A DNA stretch of 64,000 nucleotides from Roseomonas sp. OT10 (GTDB taxonomy: Bacteria; Pseudomonadota; Alphaproteobacteria; Acetobacterales; Acetobacteraceae). The stretch lies in the NCBI RefSeq assembly GCF_020991085.1, contig NZ_CP087719.1, positions 2,128,001 through 2,192,000 on the forward strand. The letters run 5' to 3'. The notes under the pieces are model-generated. The model saw nothing but the letters and a program-made list of their open reading frames with translations. It had not been told where the DNA came from and ran no database searches. This document shows, one piece after another, positions 57,515 to 64,000 of the stretch (positions within the stretch are counted from its first letter, which is position 1; the number at the start of each line of letters is the position of its first letter). Position numbers and translations under genes: made by a program.

Positions 57515-57544
57515 CGATTGAACCGCGCCGGGTTTGGCGGAGGC
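57515..57544. repeat. left target duplication and left inverted repeat of the IS
   Basis: CGAT at 57515-57518 is the left copy of the 4-bp target duplication; the 26-bp left inverted repeat follows at 57519-57544. The partner repeat is at 58817-58842 and the right CGAT at 58843-58846. Confidence 0.93.
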
Positions 57545-57568
57545 TCCAACCGTTGAGAGGATGGAGCG

Positions 57569-57901
57569 ATGACGGCGAAGAAGACGGCGGCGAGCTACTC
57601 GCCTGAGGTTCGGGAGCGGTCGGTGCGGCTGGTGCTGGACGGCGCCGGGGAGCATGGCTCGCAATGGGCGGCGATCGGCTCGATCGCGGCGAAGATCGGC
57701 TGCACGGCGGAGACGCTGCGTCGCTGGGTCCGGCAGGCCGAGCGTGACCGCGGCAAGCGTGCCGGGCCCACGAGCGAGGATCGGGATCGCATCAAGGCGC
57801 TGGAGCGGGAGAACCGCGAGCTGCGCCAGGCGAACGAGATCCTGCGCAAGGCATCAGCGTATTTTGCCCTGGCGGAGCTCGACCGCCGGTCGAAGCCATG
57901 A
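57569..57901 (+). CDS. IS3-family transposase OrfA
   Basis: The 110-residue product has the HTH_Tnp_1 pattern ([16 protein letters not shown], then [20 protein letters not shown]). A leucine-zipper-like stretch follows ([22 protein letters not shown]), which in IS3 elements mediates dimerisation. It ends in an ATGA overlap with OrfB. Confidence 0.92.
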   Translation: MTAKKTAASYSPEVRERSVRLVLDGAGEHGSQWAAIGSIAAKIGCTAETLRRWVRQAERDRGKRAGPTSEDRDRIKALERENRELRQANEILRKASAYFALAELDRRSKP

Positions 57902-58803
57902 TCGCCTTCATCGACGATCATCGGGGCGTGTACGGGGTCGAGTCGATCTGCCGGGTTCTGCCGATCGCCCCGTCCACCTACCACGCCCATGCCGCGCGCC
58001 GCGCCGATCCCACTCTGGGCTCGGCCAGGTCGCAGCGGGACAGCATGCTGCGGGCGGAGGTGCGGCGGGTCCACGCCGAGAACTTCGGCGTCTACGGCGT
58101 GCGGAAGGTCTGGCGCCAGCTCGGCCGCGAGGGGACGTCGGTCGCCCGCTGCACGGTGGCGCGGCTGATGCGCCAGATGGGCCTGCGCGGCGTGGTGCGT
58201 GGCAAGGAGACCAGGACGACGGTGCCCGACAAGGGCGCGCCATGCCCGGCCGACCGGGTAAACCGGCAGTTCCTGGCGCCGCGGCCGAACCTGCTCTGGG
58301 TGTCGGACTTCACCTACGTCGCGACCTGGCAGGGCTTCGTCTACGTCGCCTTCGTCATCGACACCTTCGCGCGGCGGATCGTCGGCTGGCGGGTGTCGCG
58401 CACCTCCCATGCTGGCTTCGTCCTGGATGCCCTGGAGCAGGCGCTGCATGACCGGCGGCCTGTCCAGGGCATGGGGCTGATCCATCACAGCGATCGCGGG
58501 GTCCAATACGTGTCTATCCGCTACACCGAGCGCCTGGCGGAAGCGGGCATCGAGCCGTCGGTCGGCAGCGTCGGCGACAGCTACGACAACGCGCTGGCCG
58601 AGAGCGTCATCGGCCTGTTCAAGACCGAGGTCATTCGGCGCCGCGGCCCGTGGCGCAGCCTGGAGGGCGTCGAGTTCGCCACCCTCGAATGGGTGGACTG
58701 GTTCAACAACCGCCGCCTCCTCGAGCCGATCGGAAACATCCCGCCCGCCGAGGCGGAGGCGCGCTACTATGCCGCCCAGGAGGCCATAGCCCTGGCGGCC
58801 TGA
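57898..58803 (+). CDS. IS3-family transposase OrfB (DDE integrase domain)
   Basis: The 301-residue product has the HTH_21 region ([17 protein letters not shown]) and the rve integrase core with the DDE residues Asp137 (WVSDFTY), Asp199 (HHSDRG) and Glu235 (NALAES). It lies in the -1 frame relative to OrfA. The frame is open upstream of its ATG, so either independent start by the ATGA overlap or a -1 frameshift near TATTTTGCC (57860-57868) could produce it. The catalytic residues are intact. Confidence 0.93.
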   Translation: MIAFIDDHRGVYGVESICRVLPIAPSTYHAHAARRADPTLGSARSQRDSMLRAEVRRVHAENFGVYGVRKVWRQLGREGTSVARCTVARLMRQMGLRGVVRGKETRTTVPDKGAPCPADRVNRQFLAPRPNLLWVSDFTYVATWQGFVYVAFVIDTFARRIVGWRVSRTSHAGFVLDALEQALHDRRPVQGMGLIHHSDRGVQYVSIRYTERLAEAGIEPSVGSVGDSYDNALAESVIGLFKTEVIRRRGPWRSLEGVEFATLEWVDWFNNRRLLEPIGNIPPAEAEARYYAAQEAIALAA

Positions 58804-58816
58804 CTCACGCCAAACA

Positions 58817-58846
58817 GCCTCCGCCAAACCCGGCGCGGTTCACGAT
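58817..58846. repeat. right inverted repeat and right target duplication of the IS
   Basis: The 26-bp right inverted repeat is at 58817-58842 and is a perfect reverse complement of the left one. CGAT at 58843-58846 is the right copy of the target duplication. Confidence 0.93.
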
Positions 58847-59406
58847 CCACTTCTTCGGCATGCACGACCTGCTGCCGAACGAGCCCCTGGCGCGGCTCCT
58901 CCACCGCCACCTCGCCGCCGTGCCGCTCGAATGGACAGCCGAGGAGCAGGATTTCGCCCGCGCCTGCCAGCGGGAGGCGAAGCTGCCCGAGGCGGGGATG
59001 GCGCCCGGGCCCCTGCCCTTCCTGCACGATATCTCGGCCGGCGGCTCCACGGATGTGGGCGAGGTGAGCTACCAGGCGCCGGTGGGGGTCTTCGCCTGGC
59101 CGACCATGCCGCTGGGGGTCGGGCTGCACACCTGGCCGGTGACGGCCTGCGGCGGCATGTCGATCGGCGACAAGGGATCGCTGAACACCGCGCGCATCCT
59201 GGCGTCGGCCGGCTACGAGCTGATGACGGACGCCGCGCTGCGGGAGGCAGCGAAGGCGGATTTCCGGGCGCGGCGCGGCGACCGCCCCTTCGTCCCCTCC
59301 CTGCCGGCCTCGCAGCTCCGGCCGATGGGCCTGCCCGCCTTCATGACCCGCACGGCGGATGACGAGATGGTGACCGGCATCGGCGGCGCCTGACGCGCGG
59401 GCCGGC

Positions 59407-60444
59407 TCAGGCCGCCAGCGCCGTCTCCCGCGGCACGGGCGGCGGGTCCCGCCCTTCCTCCACCGCGTGGCAGGCGACCAGCGTCTCCGCCGTGCCTCGC
59501 GCCGGCAGCAGCTTCGGCTTCTCCACGCGGCAGCGGTCGTTGGCCCAGGGGCAGCGCGGGTGGAAGGTGCAGCCGGGCGGCGGCGAGATCGGGCTCGGCA
59601 CCTCGCCGCCCACGGGGATGCGCTGGCGCCCGGTCATCTCCAGGTCCGGGATCGCCTCCATCAGGGCGCGCGTGTAGGGGTGGCGCGGGGTGGTGAAGAG
59701 GGTCTCCGAGGGCGCCGTCTCGACCAGATGGCCGAGATACATCACCCCCACCCGGTCGCTGACCTGCCGCACCACGGCGAGGTTGTGGCTGATGAACAGG
59801 TAGGTCAGCCCGAGGTCGCGCTGCAGCGCCTTCATCAGGTTCAGGATCTGCGCCTGGACGGAGACATCCAGCGCGCTGGTCGGCTCGTCGCAGACCAGGA
59901 ACTCCGGGTTGGAGGAGAGCGCGCGGGCGATCGAGATGCGCTGCCGCTGCCCGCCGGAGAATTCGTGCGGGAACTTCTGCCCGTCCAGCGGCGAGAGATT
60001 CACCTGGGTCAGCAGCTCTCCCACCCGCGCCGTCACGGCGGCCTCGCCCTTCGCCAGCCCGAAGGCGCGGATCGGCTCGGCGACGATGTCGCGCACCCGC
60101 CAGCGCGGGTTCAGGCTGGCATAGGGGTCCTGGAAGATCATCTGCATCCGCCGGCGCTGCGCCGGCGAAGCGCGGGCGGCGCCAAGATCCTGCCCGTCGA
60201 AGGCCACCGTCCCGCGCGTGGGCGGGTAGAGGCCCACCGCCATCCGGGCCACCGTGGACTTGCCGCAGCCGGATTCCCCCACCAGCGAGAGCGTCGTGCC
60301 CTTCGGGATGCTGAAGGAGATGCCGTCCACGGCGCGCAGGGTCCGCTTGCCCTCCCGCGCGATCAGCCGTTGCAGCAGCGGGCGGGAGACGTCGAAGTGG
60401 CGGGCGAGGTCCCGCGCCTCGAACATCGGCGTCGCGTCAGCCAT
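59407..60444 (-). CDS. peptide ABC transporter ATP-binding protein (OppF-like)
   Basis: The 345-residue product has Walker A GESGCGKST (56-64), signature [14 protein letters not shown], Walker B LVCDEPTSALD, and the C-terminal oligopeptide-transporter extension with GCTFHPRCPWANDRC, whose cysteines fit the iron-sulfur-type cluster described in related proteins. It overlaps the end of the OppD-like gene by 8 bp; a start three codons further up (60453) is also possible. It is the last gene of the four-gene operon. Confidence 0.92.
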   Translation of the reverse strand: MADATPMFEARDLARHFDVSRPLLQRLIAREGKRTLRAVDGISFSIPKGTTLSLVGESGCGKSTVARMAVGLYPPTRGTVAFDGQDLGAARASPAQRRRMQMIFQDPYASLNPRWRVRDIVAEPIRAFGLAKGEAAVTARVGELLTQVNLSPLDGQKFPHEFSGGQRQRISIARALSSNPEFLVCDEPTSALDVSVQAQILNLMKALQRDLGLTYLFISHNLAVVRQVSDRVGVMYLGHLVETAPSETLFTTPRHPYTRALMEAIPDLEMTGRQRIPVGGEVPSPISPPPGCTFHPRCPWANDRCRVEKPKLLPARGTAETLVACHAVEEGRDPPPVPRETALAA

Positions 60445-61486
60445 GCGGCGCATCCCCCCGCACATCCTCCGGCGCGAGGCCGGGCGCCTCGTGCAGCGGG
60501 TCGGCATAGGCGGCCCGGTGCGCGTCGTCATAGAGCCAGCAGGCCGCGAGGTTCGTCCCCGCCGCCATCAGCTCCGGCCGCTCGACCCGGCAATGGTCGA
60601 AGACCTTCGGGCAGCGCGGGTTGTAGGCGCAGCCGGGCGGGATGGCGGTCAGCCGCGGCATGGCGCCGTCGATCTGCGCCAGACGCTCCACCCGCCGGTC
60701 CAGCGGCGGGATCGAGGCCATCAGCCCCGCCGTGTAGGGGTGGCGGGCATGCTTCACCACCTCCCGCACCGGGCCGATCTCGGCGATGCGGCCGGCATAC
60801 ATCACGGCGACGCGGTCCGCCGTCTCGGCGATCACGCCCATGTCGTGGGTGACCAGCATCACCGCCGTCCCCTTTTCCCGCGTCAGCCCCTTGAGCAGCG
60901 CGATCACCTGCGCCTGGATGGAGACGTCCAGCGCCGTGGTCGGCTCGTCCGCCACCACCAGCTTCGGCTCGGCGCAGAGGGCGAGGGCGATCACCACCCG
61001 CTGGCGCATGCCGCCGGAGAATTCGTGCGGGTAGCTGTCGATGCGCTGCGCCGCCGCCGGGATGCCCACCATCTCCAGCCACTCGATCGCGCGCTTGCGC
61101 GCCTGGGCGTCGGAGAGCGGCAGGTGGGTCTGCATCGTCTCCGTGAGCTGGCGGCCGACGGTGTAGAGCGGGTTCAGCGTGGTCAGCGGGTCCTGGAAGA
61201 TCGCGCCGATCTCCTTGCCGCGGATGCGCCGCATCTGCTCGTAGCGCAGGTTGTCGATGCGCCGGCCGTTCAGCAGGATCTGCCCCGCCGCGATGCGGCC
61301 CGGCGGCTCCAGCAGCCCGATGATGGCGGCGCCGGTCATCGACTTGCCGGCGCCGGATTCGCCCACCACGCCCAGCACCTCGCCCGGCTCGATGGTGAAG
61401 GAGACACTGTCCAGCGCGCGCAGCGTGCCGCGCCGGGTCGGGAATTCCACGCGGAGGTCGCGGACCTCCAGGAGCGGCGGGCTCAT
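60437..61486 (-). CDS. peptide ABC transporter ATP-binding protein (OppD-like)
   Basis: The 349-residue product has Walker [10 protein letters not shown] (42-50), Q-loop [11 protein letters not shown], signature [14 protein letters not shown], Walker [13 protein letters not shown] and the C-terminal [15 protein letters not shown] extension. Its ATG overlaps the OppC-like stop (ATGA). Together with OppF it would power a dipeptide/oligopeptide importer. Confidence 0.93.
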   Translation of the reverse strand: MSPPLLEVRDLRVEFPTRRGTLRALDSVSFTIEPGEVLGVVGESGAGKSMTGAAIIGLLEPPGRIAAGQILLNGRRIDNLRYEQMRRIRGKEIGAIFQDPLTTLNPLYTVGRQLTETMQTHLPLSDAQARKRAIEWLEMVGIPAAAQRIDSYPHEFSGGMRQRVVIALALCAEPKLVVADEPTTALDVSIQAQVIALLKGLTREKGTAVMLVTHDMGVIAETADRVAVMYAGRIAEIGPVREVVKHARHPYTAGLMASIPPLDRRVERLAQIDGAMPRLTAIPPGCAYNPRCPKVFDHCRVERPELMAAGTNLAACWLYDDAHRAAYADPLHEAPGLAPEDVRGDAPHG

Positions 61487-62397
61487 CGCAGCCTCGGGTT
61501 CAGCGCGTCGCGCAGCCAGTCGCCCAGCAGGTTCACGGACAGCACCAGCATCACCAGCGCCGCCCCGGGAAAGAGGGTGATCCACCATTCGCCGCTGAAC
61601 AGGAAGTCGTTGCCGATGCGGATGAGCGTGCCCAGCGAAGGCTGGGTGGGCGGCACGCCGACGCCGAGGAAGGAGAGCGTCGCCTCCGCCAGGATCGCGA
61701 ATCCCAGGTTCAGCGTCGCGATCACCAGCACCGGCCCCATCACGTTGGGCAGGACGTGGGTCAGCATGATCCGCGCGTTGGAGATGCCGATCACCCGCGC
61801 GGCGAGGACGTATTCCTTGTTGCGCTCGACCAGGGTGGAGCCGCGGACGGTGCGGGCGAATTGCGGCCAGTTGCTGATGCCGATGGCGAAGACCACGACG
61901 TAGAGCGCGATCTGGTCATGCACCTCGCGCGGCAGGGCGGCCCGGACCACGCCGTCGACCAGCAGGGCGACGAGGATGGAGGGGAAGGTGAGCTGGATGT
62001 CGGCGATGCGCATCAGCACCGCGTCCACGGTGCCGCCGAGATAGCCGGCCAGCAGCCCGACGCCCACGCCGAGCAGGGTCGAGAAGATCACCGCGCAGAC
62101 GCCGACGAGCAGGGAAATGCGCGCCCCGAACATGATCGCCGACAGCACGTCGCGCCCCTGGTCGTCCGTCCCCAGCGGGAAGGCCCGCTGCCCGCCTTCC
62201 TCCCAGGCCGGGGGGCTGAAGGCGTCGGAGAGGTTCAGGGTCGCGAGGTCGAACGGGTTGTGCGGCGCCAGCCAGGGGGCGAAGACCGCCCCGGCGACGC
62301 AGATGAAGGCCACGACGGCCGAGACGACGGTGATCGGGCTGCGCGAGAAGGACCACCAGAGGTCGGAATCCAGCGCGCGGGCGATGGGGCCGGCCAT
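61483..62397 (-). CDS. peptide ABC transporter permease (OppC-like)
   Basis: The 304-residue product has about six membrane helices, an N-terminal OppC-type segment with a periplasmic loop containing LGTDDQGRDVLSAIMFGARISLLVG, and the EAA-type loop EYVLAARVIGISNARIMLTHVLPN for contact with the ATPases. It starts 3 bp after the OppB-like stop. Confidence 0.93.
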   Translation of the reverse strand: MAGPIARALDSDLWWSFSRSPITVVSAVVAFICVAGAVFAPWLAPHNPFDLATLNLSDAFSPPAWEEGGQRAFPLGTDDQGRDVLSAIMFGARISLLVGVCAVIFSTLLGVGVGLLAGYLGGTVDAVLMRIADIQLTFPSILVALLVDGVVRAALPREVHDQIALYVVVFAIGISNWPQFARTVRGSTLVERNKEYVLAARVIGISNARIMLTHVLPNVMGPVLVIATLNLGFAILAEATLSFLGVGVPPTQPSLGTLIRIGNDFLFSGEWWITLFPGAALVMLVLSVNLLGDWLRDALNPRLR

Positions 62398-62400
62398 GGC

Positions 62401-63372
62401 TCAGTGCTTCCCCACGCGCAGCCGCGGGTCCACCGCGTAGTAGAGCAGGTCCACCACCAGGTTGATCCCCACGAAGATCGCCGCGATCAGCAGCAGGTAG
62501 GCCGCCATCACCGGGATGTCCGCCGCGCCGACGGACTGGATGAACAGCAGCCCCATGCCCGGCCACTGGAACACCGTCTCGGTGACGATGGCGAAGGCGA
62601 TGATGGAGCCGAGCTGGAGGCCGGCGACGGTGATCACCGGCACCATCGTGTTCTTCAGCGCGTGGCCGAAATAGATGGCGCGGTTGCGCAGCCCGCGCGC
62701 GCGGGCGAACTTGATGTAGTCCGTCCGCAGCACCTCCAGCATCTCCGCCCGCACCAGGCGCATGATGAGGGTGAGCTGGAACAGCCCCAGCGTGATCGCC
62801 GGCAGCACCAGCGCCTTGAGTCCGGAGACGGTCAGGAAGCCCGTGGACCAGCCGCCGATCTGCACCGTATCGCCGCGCCCGAAGGAGGGCAGCCAGCCCA
62901 GCCAGACGGAGAAGCACAGGATCAGGAGGATGCCGATCAGGAAGGTCGGCAGCGACACCCCGACGAGGGAAAAGGTCAGGAAGGCGCGGCTGAGCCAGGA
63001 ATTGCGGTACAGCCCGGCATAGACCCCCATCGGCACGCCCAGCACCAGCGACAGGCCGGCGGCGACGAAGGCCAGCTCCAGCGTCGCCGGCGCGCGCTCG
63101 GCGATCAGGTCGGCCACGGGGCGGGAGAGGCGGTAGGACAGGCCGAACTCGCCGCGCAGCGCGTTGCCGACGAACTTCGCGAACTGCACGAAGAAGGGCT
63201 GGTCCAGCCCCAGGCTGGCCACCAGCGCGTCGCGCTGGGCGGGCGTGTAGTCCTGCCCCAGCATGATCGCGACCGGGTCGCCGACATAGGAGAACATGGC
63301 GAAGGAGATCAGGGCCACCGCGAGCATGACCGGAATGGCCTGCAGGATGCGCGAGAGGATGAAGGCGGGCAT
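62401..63372 (-). CDS. peptide ABC transporter permease (OppB-like)
   Basis: The 323-residue product has the OppB pattern: an N-terminal helix (ILSRILQAIPVMLAVALISFAMF), the PVAIMLGQDYTPAQRDAL loop, and the ATPase-contact segment YIKFARARGLRNRAIYFGHALKN. It is the first gene of the operon. No binding protein is encoded before it in the 180 bp that separates it from the next gene. Confidence 0.93.
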   Translation of the reverse strand: MPAFILSRILQAIPVMLAVALISFAMFSYVGDPVAIMLGQDYTPAQRDALVASLGLDQPFFVQFAKFVGNALRGEFGLSYRLSRPVADLIAERAPATLELAFVAAGLSLVLGVPMGVYAGLYRNSWLSRAFLTFSLVGVSLPTFLIGILLILCFSVWLGWLPSFGRGDTVQIGGWSTGFLTVSGLKALVLPAITLGLFQLTLIMRLVRAEMLEVLRTDYIKFARARGLRNRAIYFGHALKNTMVPVITVAGLQLGSIIAFAIVTETVFQWPGMGLLFIQSVGAADIPVMAAYLLLIAAIFVGINLVVDLLYYAVDPRLRVGKH

Positions 63373-63552
63373 CGGCCGCTAGCCCCCTGGCCGCATCAGT
63401 CGTATCGCCATGCAATCCTTACCTTCCCACCTCGCCCGCGCAGAGCGGGCACGGCCCGTCCCGGCTCCGGCGGGTCGGCGGGAGCCGGGGTCCGTCCGCA
63501 AGCCAGCGAGCCACCTGCTGCCAAACCATGGGCCCTGCCGGCCCGCAAGGGG

Positions 63553-64000
63553 CTACATCAGCCGCGAGCGCCGCAGGCTGCCGTCATCCGCCCATTCCTT
63601 GAGCAGGGTGAAGCCCAGCGCAAGCAGGACCGGCCCCAGGAAAAGGCCCAGGAAACCGAAGGCCAGCGCGCCCCCCAGGGCGCCCAGGATGGTCAGCAGC
63701 AGCGGCAGGTCCGCCCCCCGCGCGATCAGCCAGGGCCGGATGAAGTTGTCCACCGAGGAGATGCCGAAGAAGCCGTAGAGCGCCATGAAGATGCCCCAGC
63801 CGGTGCGCCCGTCGACGAACAGCCAGATGGCGGCCGGGATCCAGACCACCGGCGCGCCCACCGGCAGGATCGAGATCACGCCGGCCACCACGCCGAGCAG
63901 CACCGGCTGCGGGATGCCGGCCAGCCACAGGCCGAAGCCGGTCATGGCGCCCTGCACCACGGCGGTGCCCAGCAGGCCGTAGACCACGCCCTGGGTCACG
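63553..64000 (-). CDS. AI-2E family transporter, 5' end outside window
   Basis: The visible part (about 149 residues) shows at least four membrane segments. It has the family blocks GVVAGVISILPVGAPVVWIPAAIWLF and YGFFGISSVDNFIRPWLIARGADLPLLLTILGALGGALAFGFLGLFLGPVLLAL near the C terminus. These belong to the AI-2E/PerM family of permeases, whose substrates differ between members. The frame is open to the window end, so the N-terminal half lies outside. Confidence 0.88.
   Translation of the reverse strand, partial: VTQGVVYGLLGTAVVQGAMTGFGLWLAGIPQPVLLGVVAGVISILPVGAPVVWIPAAIWLFVDGRTGWGIFMALYGFFGISSVDNFIRPWLIARGADLPLLLTILGALGGALAFGFLGLFLGPVLLALGFTLLKEWADDGSLRRSRLM

Larger units (their letters stand above)
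57519..58842 (+). mobile_element. IS3-family insertion sequence, complete, 1324 bp
   Basis: It is bounded by perfect 26-bp inverted repeats (57519-57544 and 58817-58842) beginning TGAACCGCGCC. It is flanked by the direct repeat CGAT (57515-57518 and 58843-58846). It holds two overlapping frames, OrfA and OrfB, of the IS3 type. Both ends, both frames and the target duplication are intact, so the element may still be able to move. Four-base duplications occur in the IS407 group; the subgroup was not decided. Confidence 0.95.
56491..59393 (+). pseudogene. M20-type amidohydrolase interrupted by an IS3-family element
   Basis: The 5' part (56491-57518) encodes a twin-arginine-like signal ([15 protein letters not shown]) and an M20 peptidase/AbgB-like amidohydrolase start with [16 protein letters not shown], metal-site [11 protein letters not shown] and [11 protein letters not shown]. 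The 3' part (58847-59393) continues in the same frame with HFFGMHDLLPNEPLA, STDVGEVSYQAPVG and a normal C terminus. Removing the element and one 4-bp target copy restores a 524-residue protein, so the break is recent. The 5' part alone would make a truncated product ending with IS-encoded residues at 57606. Likely substrates were aminobenzoyl-amino acids or other N-acyl amino acids. Confidence 0.9.

Noticed and set aside
56242-57549. Long N-terminal extension of ftsH
   Set aside because: It lies antisense to the amidohydrolase 5' part, and the ftsH homology with its membrane helix begins at the ATG at 56241 with a good ribosome-binding site.

Overview
The window is very GC-rich chromosomal DNA, dense in genes, from an alphaproteobacterium. 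Four things point to an acetic-acid-bacteria-like lineage in the Rhodospirillales (Roseomonas-type): a 5-aminolevulinate synthase (the C4 haem route), a three-gene petABC bc1 operon, DUF4169, DUF6111 and DUF1285 family proteins, and a small peptide ending in NTTHQGYQQDR. The genus is an inference; no 16S gene or marker search was available.

Layout. 1-4700: a YbjN-type protein cut by the window edge, proC, a TetR-like regulator, a phasin, a DUF4169 protein, a dienelactone hydrolase with a coupled small membrane protein, and mtnP. 4700-11100: the petABC operon on the minus strand faces away from hemF, followed by a conserved small peptide gene, a tyrosine/dual-specificity-like phosphatase and hemA, so respiratory cytochromes and haem synthesis sit together. 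11300-16040: an endonuclease/exonuclease/phosphatase gene followed by a phospholipase D/cardiolipin-synthase-like gene, then a lipid/multidrug ABC exporter and a DoxX protein. 16100-19680: five minus-strand genes (DUF1285, NUDIX, DUF6111, CCA-adding enzyme, uracil-DNA glycosylase) whose stop and start codons overlap at every junction. 19780-27130: a plus-strand operon of a MoxR ATPase, a DUF58 protein, a BatA/DUF4159 membrane protein, a GNAT acetyltransferase and a second large membrane protein. 27200-30100: a small lipoprotein, a structured repeat, a single-ankyrin secreted protein and an AapJ-like amino-acid binding protein. 30180-38120: guaB, HAD hydrolase, rsmB-like and GNAT genes overlapping one another, then guaA; also ppx/gppA with rlmE, and one tRNA-Gln(CTG).

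38340-53660 is the most accessory part. It holds an oligopeptide-type binding protein, a hexamer tandem repeat, and a gene of about 12 kb for a filamentous-haemagglutinin-like secreted protein of about 3978 residues. That protein is built around about ten tandem modules of 168-192 residues, and no outer-membrane TpsB partner gene is seen in the window. A second copy of the structured repeat follows directly after its stop codon, then a glycosyltransferase-like gene. 53880-64000: creA, ftsH, an M20-type amidohydrolase gene split cleanly by a 1.3-kb IS3-family element, a four-gene oppBCDF-type peptide transporter, and an AI-2E family permease cut by the window end.

The most unusual features are a pair of roughly 400-435 bp intergenic elements with 23-bp terminal inverted repeats, several internal hairpins and no transposase (27602-28036 and 52467-52869). 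Each sits a few bases after a plus-strand stop codon, in the same orientation. The internal duplication history of the giant adhesin is the second main point of interest.
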